Assembly: GCF_004114935.1 (NCBI RefSeq)
Contig: NZ_CP022221.1
Span: 248,001-312,000, forward strand
Reading direction: 5' to 3'
DNA length: 64,000 bases
DNA from: Bradyrhizobium zhanjiangense
GTDB taxonomy: Bacteria; Pseudomonadota; Alphaproteobacteria; Rhizobiales; Xanthobacteraceae
The notes beneath the pieces were generated by a model, which did no database searches, had not been told where the DNA came from, and saw only the letters and a list, made by a program, of their open reading frames with translations. This document shows positions 23,356 through 30,391 of this stretch, in pieces. The stretch's first letter is position 1, and each line of letters starts with the position of its first letter. The translations under genes were made by a program, and so were the position numbers.

Positions 23356-23732
23356 ACCAGCCGAGAGAATGATCCGCTCGTGTCCCGGACGCGGTGCGGC
23401 ACGTAGTGCTGCGCCGCTGAGCCCGGACCCATGCTACCTCAAATTCCGTGGAGGTGATTTTTCTGGGCTCCGGCTCAGCAGCGCACCGCTTTCCGCTGCG
23501 CTTTGTCCGGGGCACCGCCGTGAGCACTATCTTACGTACGACTACGGGTCCGGTAATGGTACGGATTCGCTGGTATTCGCTATTCCGCCATCATCGTTGC
23601 CGTTGATTCGGACCTCCGCGATCCCCTTTGGATCGGGCCGGCACGTCCTGAGCGAGAAGAGCTCAGCATCGAGATCGATGCACGTTCGCGTGGCGTATTC
23701 CTGACCCAAGCATTCCAAAGGATTGATCTTCA
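23356..23732. repeat. Intergenic region with a large imperfect inverted repeat
   Basis: The region is 377 bp and contains no supported gene. From 23380 to 23515 an imperfect inverted repeat pairs GTGTCCCGGACGCGG...GCTGCGCCGCTGAGCCCGGACC with GGCTCCGGCTCAGCAGCGCACCGC...GTCCGGGGCAC. It could fold into a long cruciform or hairpin. The rest (23516-23732) is AT-richer and should contain the promoter of the ParA gene. Confidence 0.55.
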
Positions 23733-24476
23733 ATGCACACGATCGTACTGGCCACCCAAAAGGGTGGCAGCGGCAAGAGCACGCTTGCCATCGGCCTCGC
23801 GCTCGCAGCTCAGCAGGCCGGCTTCACCGTCCGCCTGATCGAGACCGACCCGCAGGGCACCCTGTCCAACTGGCAGCGCCGCCGCACCACGGATGATCTC
23901 GTCGTCGAGCCGATCTATCACGCCGCCGACATCGCGCCGCGCCTGAAAATGCTGGCCGACAGCGGCCTCCAGCTCGCGATCGTCGACACCGCGGCCGGCC
24001 TTAGCGCCGCCACCACCGCCGCGATCCGCCATTCCGATCTCTGCCTGATCCCGGCCCGCCCGAGCGTCGCCGACATCGAGGCGACCGCTTCGACGCTCAG
24101 CGTCGCGCGCGCCTGGAAGCGGCACTTTGCCTTCGTGCTGAACCAGACGCCGATCCGCGGCCAGCGCATCGACAATGCCGCCAACACCCTCGCCGAGGAA
24201 GCCGCGCTCGATCTTGCCGAGATGCTCGCGCGTCCGCTGATCGTGATGCGCAACGATCACCAGGACTCACTCGCGAACGGTCTCGCGGTCAGCGAATTCG
24301 CGCCGAACGGCAAATCGGCAGACGAGATCCGCGGCCTCTGGCAGTGGATCGAGACCCGGCTCGAACTCTCCACCACGACCCATCTGCTGGCCAGCCAGAT
24401 GATGTCGGCTGCGGACGGCATGCTGCATGTCAGCGCCGAGCTTTCGGCGGACGAGACCAAGATACTGGCGTCCTGA
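23733..24476 (+). CDS. Orphan ParA-family ATPase
   Basis: The 247-residue protein has a deviant Walker A box (QKGGSGKST, residues ~9-17) with the signature Lys of the ParA/MinD group, switch I ETDPQGTLSNW and Walker B-like LQLAIVDTAAG. ParA-like ATPases position plasmids, chromosomes or protein clusters. No ParB or centromere-like repeat is next to it and the neighbours are repeats, so it is not the chromosomal parAB pair. The cargo is unknown. It ends at a strong terminator. Confidence 0.82.
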   Translation: MHTIVLATQKGGSGKSTLAIGLALAAQQAGFTVRLIETDPQGTLSNWQRRRTTDDLVVEPIYHAADIAPRLKMLADSGLQLAIVDTAAGLSAATTAAIRHSDLCLIPARPSVADIEATASTLSVARAWKRHFAFVLNQTPIRGQRIDNAANTLAEEAALDLAEMLARPLIVMRNDHQDSLANGLAVSEFAPNGKSADEIRGLWQWIETRLELSTTTHLLASQMMSAADGMLHVSAELSADETKILAS

Positions 24477-24530
24477 GCGGGGCGATCGCTCGGACGGCAG
24501 CGGGCTCTTCACTATCCGGTTGAAGAGCCC

Positions 24531-24584
24531 AAGCGATGAAGCAACCCGGCCACCAGCCCGGCCGGGTTGCTTCGCTTCTTTTTT
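24531..24584 (+). terminator. Intrinsic terminator after the ParA gene
   Basis: GAAGCAACCCGGC (24538-24550) pairs perfectly with GCCGGGTTGCTTC (24561-24573). The stem extends through AAGC/GCTT and is followed by CTTTTTT-like sequence to 24584. It lies 55 nt after the stop. Confidence 0.8.
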
Positions 24585-24605
24585 GGGGGACAGGCTCGAC
24601 CTACC

Positions 24606-24692
24606 CGTCATTGCGAGCGAAGCGAAGCAATCCAGAGTACCTCCGCGGTGACAGTCTGGATTGCTTCGTCGCAAGAGCTCCTCGCAATGACG
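24606..24692. repeat. Inverted-repeat element (CGTCATTGCGAGCGAAGCGAAGCAATCC type)
   Basis: Left arm CGTCATTGCGAGCGAAGCGA-AGCAATCCAGA and right arm TCTGGATTGCTTCGTCGC...CTCGCAATGACG are near-perfect inverse copies around a ~17-bp core. It lies between the convergent ParA gene and mutM. Elements starting with this sequence are widespread in several bacterial groups, which is established knowledge; their function is not known. Confidence 0.7.
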
Positions 24693-24751
24693 GTTGCGGT
24701 AGGCATATCGGCTAGCAGAAACTCACCTTCTGTCGGCCGCTCGCCTGATCC

Positions 24752-25657
24752 TCACTTCTGACATTTCGGACACCAGAAGGTCGACCGACCACTCTGCGTA
24801 AACCGCTTGATGGTGCCGCCGCAGCGCGGCGTCGTGCATTTCTCACCCTCGCGGTCATAAACCCTAAACGAATGCTGGAAATAGCCGAGCTCGCCCGAGG
24901 TCTGGCGGTGATCGCGCAAGCTGGAGCCGCCGGCCTTGATGGCATCGTTCAGCACGGTGTGGATCGCGCCGACCAATCGCTTGGCGTGGTCCGTCGGCTC
25001 GCCGCCGGCAACGCCCTTGCGTTGTCCGGCCTTGGTCGACAACGTCGCGGCGATCCGGCGCGGCGACAGATGCGAGCGGTGCAGCGCCTCGCAGACATAG
25101 ATGTTGCCGAGCCCCGCCACCACGCGCTGGTCGAGCAGCGCCGCCTTCAGGCTGGTGGTCTTGCCGGCACAGGACCGCGCCAGCATCGCGGCGTCGAACT
25201 CGTTGCCGAGCGGCTCGGGACCGAGCCCGCGCAGCAGCGGCTCTTCATCAAGCGCAGCGCGTGCAATCACTTTCATGTATCCGAAGCGGCGCGGGTCGTT
25301 GAAGACGATGTCGGCGCCCGAGGACATCCGAAACAGCACGTGGTCATGCGCTGAGTCCTTGCCGCGGGGATAGTGAAACGCGCCGGGCGCGGCATCGTTG
25401 TCCGGCTTGATGACGCGGAACGAACCCGACATGCCCAGATGCATCAGGAGCACGTCGCCGGAGGCGAGATCGGCCATGAGATATTTTGCGCGGCGGCCGA
25501 GCCCGGTGACGACCTGCCCCTTGAGCCGCGCCACGAAGTCCGGCTGGAACGGAAAGCGCAAATCCGGCCGCCGGGCCTCGGCGTTGAGGATTTTCGCGCC
25601 CTCCATGACGGGCTGAAGGCCGCGGCGGACGGTCTCGACTTCGGGCAATTCAGGCAT
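24752..25657 (-). CDS. mutM: Formamidopyrimidine-DNA glycosylase MutM (Fpg)
   Basis: MutM removes 8-oxoguanine and formamidopyrimidines and cuts the abasic site by beta/delta elimination. The product has the catalytic N-terminus [14 protein letters not shown] (Pro1, Glu2), the helix-two-turn-helix ([18 protein letters not shown]) and the C-terminal zinc finger with four Cys (CTTPRC...FWCPKCQ). At 301 residues it is longer than the 269 of E. coli, with extra sequence near residues 95-105 and 215-225. It is divergent from ubiE. Confidence 0.97.
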   Translation of the reverse strand: MPELPEVETVRRGLQPVMEGAKILNAEARRPDLRFPFQPDFVARLKGQVVTGLGRRAKYLMADLASGDVLLMHLGMSGSFRVIKPDNDAAPGAFHYPRGKDSAHDHVLFRMSSGADIVFNDPRRFGYMKVIARAALDEEPLLRGLGPEPLGNEFDAAMLARSCAGKTTSLKAALLDQRVVAGLGNIYVCEALHRSHLSPRRIAATLSTKAGQRKGVAGGEPTDHAKRLVGAIHTVLNDAIKAGGSSLRDHRQTSGELGYFQHSFRVYDREGEKCTTPRCGGTIKRFTQSGRSTFWCPKCQK

Positions 25658-25738
25658 GGTCGGGCATTCACCTTATGAGGGCGGTGTGATAGCGCCATTG
25701 CGGCGGGCGCGCTATGGTCCGCCTCGTGGAGTAGAGTA

Positions 25739-26500
25739 ATGGATCGGCCGGGCGAAACCACGCATTTTGGCTTCAGGGACGTCCCCTTAGGGGACAAGCA
25801 GACGCTGGTGAACGATGTGTTTCACAGCGTGGCCTCGCGCTATGATTTGATGAACGACCTGATGTCCGGTGGCCTGCACCGGGTCTGGAAGGACATCATG
25901 ATCAACGCGCTCGACCCGCCGAGGAACGACCGGCCGTTTGCGCTGCTCGACGTCGCCGGCGGCACCGGTGACATCTCGTTCCGCGCCGCCAAGGCGGCAG
26001 GCTCCGGCTTCCATGCCACCGTCTGCGACATCAACACCGACATGCTCGCCGTGGGCCGCGAGCGCGCCATGAAGCGGCATTTCGAGACCCGGGTTGATTT
26101 CGTCGAGGGCAATGCCGAAGCGCTCGCCTTCGCCGATCGCAGCTTCGATGCCTATACGATTGCTTTCGGCATTCGCAACGTGCCGCAGATCGACCTTGCG
26201 CTCCGCGAGGCCTATCGTGTGCTCAAGCCCGGCAGCCGTTTCCTATGCCTGGAATTCTCGACCGTCGAGATGCCTGGCCTCGATCGCCTCTATGACTTGT
26301 TCTCGTTCAAGGTGATCCCGCCGCTTGGCCGCATGGTCACGGGCGACGCCGAGTCCTACCAGTACCTGGTCGAGTCGATCCGCAAGTTTCCAAAGCCAGG
26401 CGTCTTCGCCGACATGATTCGCGACGCCGGCTTTTCCCGCGTCAGCTGGCAGACGCTCAGCGGCGGCATCGTCGCACTGCATTCAGGCTGGCGTTTGTGA
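25739..26500 (+). CDS. ubiE: Demethylmenaquinone/2-methoxy-6-polyprenyl-1,4-benzoquinol methylase UbiE
   Basis: UbiE is the SAM-dependent C-methyltransferase of ubiquinone synthesis (and menaquinone where made). The 253-residue product has the UbiE/COQ5 signatures [18 protein letters not shown] and the SAM loop [13 protein letters not shown], then [20 protein letters not shown] near residue 145 and a typical [12 protein letters not shown] end. Its stop overlaps the GTG start of ubiB by 4 bp, so the two quinone genes are translationally coupled. Confidence 0.96.
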   Translation: MDRPGETTHFGFRDVPLGDKQTLVNDVFHSVASRYDLMNDLMSGGLHRVWKDIMINALDPPRNDRPFALLDVAGGTGDISFRAAKAAGSGFHATVCDINTDMLAVGRERAMKRHFETRVDFVEGNAEALAFADRSFDAYTIAFGIRNVPQIDLALREAYRVLKPGSRFLCLEFSTVEMPGLDRLYDLFSFKVIPPLGRMVTGDAESYQYLVESIRKFPKPGVFADMIRDAGFSRVSWQTLSGGIVALHSGWRL

Positions 26501-28071
26501 TCTCTGCCATTAGCCACATTGCGCGCCTGACCCGCGCCGCGTTCGTGTTCGCGCGCGAAGGCGTGTTCGGCTCGGTCGATCGGAGCCTGGTGCCGCCGCC
26601 GGGACAGCTCGCGCTGAAGCTGGCGCGGCTCGTCGAGCGGCGCGGCGTCAAGCACGGTCCGCGGATATCGCGCGCCCTCACCCGAATGGGCCCGGCCTAT
26701 CTCAAGCTCGGGCAGTTCCTGGCAACACGCCCCGACGTCGTCGGCGTCATCATGGCGCGCGACCTCGAAAGCCTCCAAGACCGCCTGCCGCCATTTTCGC
26801 AAGCCGAAGCGGAGGCGGCGATCACGTCGTCGCTGGAACGGCCGCTAACGGATGTGTTTGCGAGCTTCGGCCCACCGGTCGCCGCCGCCTCGATCGCGCA
26901 GGTGCATCGCGGCGAAGTCCTGCGCGACGGCGTCCGCAAGCCGGTCGCGATCAAGGTGCTCCGGCCCAACGTCGCCGCACGTTTCCGCCGCGACCTCTCC
27001 GACTTCTTCTTCGTCGCGCACAAGGCCGAAGCCTATTCTTCCGAGGCACGGCGCCTGCGCCTCATCGAAGTCATCAACACCATGTCGCGCTCGGTCGCGA
27101 TGGAGATGGATCTGCGGCTGGAGGCCGCGGCGCTGTCGGAGATGGCGGAGAACACGCGCGACGACCCTGATTTCCGCGTGCCGATCGTCGACTGGGATCG
27201 CACCACGCACAACGTGCTGACGATGGAGTGGATCGACGGCATCGCGCTGAACGATCACAAGCGCCTTGCAGAGGCGCAGGTCGACCTGCCCGATCTCGGC
27301 CGCAAGGTGATCCAGAGCTTCTTGCGGCACGCGCTGCGCGACGGCTTCTTCCACGCCGACATGCATCCGGGCAACCTGTTCCTGGATGATACCGGCCGTC
27401 TCGTCGCGGTCGATTTCGGCATCATGGGCCGGCTCGGGATGAAGGAGCGGCGCTTCCTCGCCGAGATCCTGCTCGGCTTCATCACCCGCGACTACCGCCG
27501 CGTCGCCGAGGTGCATTTCGAGGCGGGCTATGTGCCCGCGCATCATTCGGTCGAGAATTTCGCGCAAGCGATCCGCGCCATCGGCGAGCCGATCCACAAC
27601 CGCACCGCCGAGGAGATCTCGATGGCGCGGCTGTTGACGCTGCTGCTCGAGGTCACCGGCCTGTTCGACATGAGGACGCGGCCCGAGCTGATCCTGCTGC
27701 AAAAGACTATGGTCGTGGTCGAGGGCGTGGCGCGCGGCTTCGATCCCAAGCTCGACATCTGGAAGGTCGCGGACCCCGTGGTGCGAGAATGGATCGAGCG
27801 CAATCTCGGGCCGATCGGCCGGGTCCAGGGCGCGCTGGCGGGGACCGGAGACATCGCGCGCGTGCTGATGCGCCTGCCGGAGATCGCCGAGCGGTCGGTG
27901 AAGGTGCTGGAGCAGCTCGAGACCATGACGCGGGAGGGCATAGGGCTGTCGCCGGAGAGCATCGCCGCGATGGGCCGCAGCGAGAGCCGCAAGAACCGCG
28001 GGCGCACCGTGGCGCTCTGGATCATCGCCGCGACCTTCATCGGCATCCTGATCGCCATCCGGAATCTGTGA
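26497..28071 (+). CDS. ubiB: Ubiquinone biosynthesis accessory kinase-like protein UbiB
   Basis: UbiB is a membrane-anchored atypical kinase/ATPase needed for ubiquinone synthesis. The 524-residue protein shows [11 protein letters not shown] (the KxGQ motif), the Ala-rich loop [22 protein letters not shown] and VDFGIMG. A C-terminal transmembrane helix ([17 protein letters not shown]) is visible. It starts at GTG 26497 inside the ubiE stop. Its stop codon (28069-28071) lies inside the palindrome that precedes coaBC. Confidence 0.94.
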   Translation: MISAISHIARLTRAAFVFAREGVFGSVDRSLVPPPGQLALKLARLVERRGVKHGPRISRALTRMGPAYLKLGQFLATRPDVVGVIMARDLESLQDRLPPFSQAEAEAAITSSLERPLTDVFASFGPPVAAASIAQVHRGEVLRDGVRKPVAIKVLRPNVAARFRRDLSDFFFVAHKAEAYSSEARRLRLIEVINTMSRSVAMEMDLRLEAAALSEMAENTRDDPDFRVPIVDWDRTTHNVLTMEWIDGIALNDHKRLAEAQVDLPDLGRKVIQSFLRHALRDGFFHADMHPGNLFLDDTGRLVAVDFGIMGRLGMKERRFLAEILLGFITRDYRRVAEVHFEAGYVPAHHSVENFAQAIRAIGEPIHNRTAEEISMARLLTLLLEVTGLFDMRTRPELILLQKTMVVVEGVARGFDPKLDIWKVADPVVREWIERNLGPIGRVQGALAGTGDIARVLMRLPEIAERSVKVLEQLETMTREGIGLSPESIAAMGRSESRKNRGRTVALWIIAATFIGILIAIRNL

Positions 28072-28087
28072 TTGCACTGCAATCACA
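28067..28087. promoter_or_regulatory. Perfect 21-nt palindrome, candidate operator for the RHH domain of CoaBC
   Basis: TGTGATTGCA and TGCAATCACA flank a central C (28077). The site overlaps the ubiB stop and ends 40 nt before the coaBC ATG and about 30 nt before its ribosome site. Ribbon-helix-helix proteins such as FitA bind palindromes upstream of their own genes. Unlike the other palindromes in this window it has no second copy that I can see and is relatively AT-rich. The operator role is inference. Confidence 0.55.
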
Positions 28088-28127
28088 CGGATGATAGCAT
28101 CGCGATCATTCCGTGCTGGAGGGCGTC

Positions 28128-29579
28128 ATGGCAAGCCTGACCATCCGCAAGCTCGACGACGCCGTCAAAACCTATCTGCGGCTGCGCTCGGCCAAGAACC
28201 GCAGGTCGGTCGAGGAAGAGGTCCGGGTCATCCTGCGGGAGCTCATCGAGGGCCGCGAGGAGCCCCTGACGCCGTTTGCGGTGCCGCCTGCGGCAGCCTC
28301 AGCCCCGATACCCCAACGTATCAGCGCCGCTCCCGAGGCCAGCGTCACCCTGATCATCGGCGGCGGCATTGCGGCCTACAAATCGCTCGACCTGATCCGA
28401 AGGCTCAAGGAACGGCGCGTCGAGGTCCGCTGCGTGTTGACCAAGGCAGCGCAGCAATTCGTCACGCCGCTGGCGGTGAGCGCGCTGTCGCATGAGCGCG
28501 TCTACACCGACCTGTTCGACCCCCAGAGCGAGTTCGACGCCGGCCACATTCGCCTCGCGCGCGACTGCGACCTGATCGTGGTGGCGCCGGCGACCGCCGA
28601 CCTCCTGGCCAAGATGGCGAACGGCCATGCCGACGATCTCGCCAGCGCCATCCTGCTCGCGACCAATCGCAAGGTGCTGCTGGCGCCTGCGATGAACCCG
28701 CTAATGTGGAACAACGCGGCGACGCGCCGCAACGTCGCGCAGCTCCAGCGCGACGGCGCGGTGCTGATCGGCCCAAATTCCGGCGAGATGGCCGAGGCCG
28801 GGGAGGCCGGAACCGGCCGCATGTCGGAGGCGATCGAGATCGCCAATGCCGCCGAGCGGCTGCTGCGGCCGCCGGTGCCGCGCCCACTCGCCGGCAAGCG
28901 CGTGCTGATCACCGCAGGACCCACGCACGAGCCGATCGATCCGGTGCGCTACATCGCCAACCGCTCTTCCGGCAAGCAGGGCTTTGCCATTGCCGCCGCC
29001 GCCCAGGCCGCCGGCGCCGAGGTGATTTTGGTGAGCGGCCCGGTCGATCTCAGCGATCCCCAGGGCGTGACGGTGAAGCATGTCGAATCGGCACGGCAGA
29101 TGCTGGAGCAGGTACAGGCCGCGCTCCCCGCCGACATTGCGATCTTCGCCGCCGCCGTCGCCGACTGGCGCGTCGCCAACGAGGGCGAGCAGAAGCTGAA
29201 GAAGACGTCGGCCGGCATGCCACCGCTTCAGCTGGTCGAAAACCCCGACATCCTCGCCACCATCTCCAAGCTGACCGACAAGCGCCCGCCGCTGGTGATC
29301 GGCTTCGCCGCCGAGACCGAACACCTCATCGACAACGCCAAATCAAAACTCGCGCGCAAGGGCTGCGACTGGATCGTCGCCAACGACGTCTCGCCGGCCA
29401 CCGGCGTGATGGGCGGCGACCGCAACACTGTGCACCTGATCAGTCGCAAGAATGGTGAGAAGAATGGCGAGATCGCAGTTGATTCCTGGCCGGTGATGAC
29501 CAAGGAACAGGTCGCCATCGAACTGGTCGCGCATGTCGCGAGGAGCGTGGCCGACAAATCCCGGGAGCCGGCATCTTGA
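28128..29579 (+). CDS. coaBC: CoaBC (phosphopantothenoylcysteine synthetase/decarboxylase) with N-terminal FitA-like ribbon-helix-helix domain
   Basis: CoaBC joins cysteine to 4'-phosphopantothenate and decarboxylates the product to phosphopantetheine for coenzyme A. Of 483 residues, 1-40 are not Coa[22 protein letters not shown] then [14 protein letters not shown] matches the FitA antitoxin ribbon-helix-helix domain. A Pro/Ala linker runs to ~72. The flavoprotein CoaC domain (73-250) has GGGIAAYKS, active-site His140 and PAMNPLMW (Asn190). The CoaB domain (~255-470) has [25 protein letters not shown]. Ala224 stands where E. coli has catalytic Cys158. The ATG has GGAGG 5 nt upstream. It overlaps dut. 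Confidence 0.92.
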   Translation: MASLTIRKLDDAVKTYLRLRSAKNRRSVEEEVRVILRELIEGREEPLTPFAVPPAAASAPIPQRISAAPEASVTLIIGGGIAAYKSLDLIRRLKERRVEVRCVLTKAAQQFVTPLAVSALSHERVYTDLFDPQSEFDAGHIRLARDCDLIVVAPATADLLAKMANGHADDLASAILLATNRKVLLAPAMNPLMWNNAATRRNVAQLQRDGAVLIGPNSGEMAEAGEAGTGRMSEAIEIANAAERLLRPPVPRPLAGKRVLITAGPTHEPIDPVRYIANRSSGKQGFAIAAAAQAAGAEVILVSGPVDLSDPQGVTVKHVESARQMLEQVQAALPADIAIFAAAVADWRVANEGEQKLKKTSAGMPPLQLVENPDILATISKLTDKRPPLVIGFAAETEHLIDNAKSKLARKGCDWIVANDVSPATGVMGGDRNTVHLISRKNGEKNGEIAVDSWPVMTKEQVAIELVAHVARSVADKSREPAS

Positions 29580-30034
29580 GCACCAAAGTCACGGTCGAAC
29601 TGCAACGCCTCGCCCATGCCGAAGGCCTGCCGCTGCCTACCTATCAGACCGCCGAGGCCGCCGGCCTCGATCTGATGGCTGCGGTTCCGGACAGCGAGCC
29701 GTTGACGCTCGCGCCCGGCCACTACGCGCTGGTGCCGACGGGCCTCGCAATCGCCTTGCCGCCGGGCCACGAGGCCCAGGTGCGGCCGCGCTCGGGGCTT
29801 GCCGCCAAGCACGGCGTCACCGTGCTGAACTCGCCGGGCACGATCGACGCGGACTACCGCGGCGAGATCAAGGTGATCCTGATCAACCACGGCCAAGCCC
29901 CCTTCGTGATCAAGCGCGGCGAGCGCATCGCGCAGATGGTGATCGCGCCCGTGGTGCAGGCCGCGCTGGTTCCCGTGGCCACCTTGTCGACAACCGATCG
30001 AGGCGCCGGCGGTTTTGGTTCCACCGGCCGCTAG
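29576..30034 (+). CDS. dut: dUTP diphosphatase
   Basis: Dut hydrolyses dUTP to dUMP, keeping uracil out of DNA and supplying dTMP synthesis. The 152-residue trimeric-type enzyme contains the five motifs, including [35 protein letters not shown] and the C-terminal [11 protein letters not shown] that closes the site. It starts at TTG 29576, overlapping the coaBC stop (TTGA), with GGGAG upstream; no ATG lies in a suitable place. The coaBC-dut pairing is conserved in many bacteria. Confidence 0.95.
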   Translation: MSTKVTVELQRLAHAEGLPLPTYQTAEAAGLDLMAAVPDSEPLTLAPGHYALVPTGLAIALPPGHEAQVRPRSGLAAKHGVTVLNSPGTIDADYRGEIKVILINHGQAPFVIKRGERIAQMVIAPVVQAALVPVATLSTTDRGAGGFGSTGR

Positions 30035-30041
30035 TTCTTCA

Positions 30042-30158
30042 CCTCTCCCGCTTGCGGGAGAGGTCGGCACGGAGTGCCGGGTGAGGGCTCTATCCTCTGG
30101 GGGAATGTCCCATTGTCGAGACACCCTCTCCCCAACCCTCCCCCGCAAGCGAGGGAGG
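30042..30158. repeat. Composite palindromic element, copy 1
   Basis: It begins with the CCTCTCCCGC-TT-GCGGGAGAGG palindrome. After TCGGCACGGAGTGCCGGGTGAGGGCTC and a core with GGGAATGTCCC, it ends with ACACCCTCTCCCCAACCCTC and a second palindrome, CCCCGCAAGCGAGGGAGG. The same order of parts, inverted, occurs at 59962-60077. It lies between dut and divL and may terminate dut transcripts. Confidence 0.75.
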
Positions 30159-30391
30159 GAGCGCACCTTCATCGAGGCAAGCACTCCGCATTGCCCCGCT
30201 AACGCGCGAGAGCTCCAGCCGAATCACCCGAAGAACTACGTGCGTTGGAGCATCGTGCCCGGCATTTTTGGGGGCCGCCATTGCGTTCACGATCTGGACT
30301 CTTACCGCCGGAGTCGCAGTGAGGGTATTGTCTTTTGATTCGCGCGCGACGGGGGTCGCCGCGCGCAAATCCGTGCGATCTTGGGGCAACT
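30159..30391 (+). promoter_or_regulatory. Intergenic stretch before divL
   Basis: About 230 bp of non-repeat sequence lie between the composite repeat and the chosen divL start. I see no convincing gene. A TTG at 30335 could extend divL by 19 residues, but that extension (Arg-rich) is unlike a membrane-protein N-terminus. The divL promoter should lie here. Confidence 0.4.

Noticed and set aside
28128..29579. A complete FitAB toxin-antitoxin module at the RHH-CoaBC gene
   Set aside because: Only the antitoxin-type DNA-binding domain is present. I see no PIN-domain toxin frame next to it, and the toxin-neutralising C-terminal part of FitA is absent.
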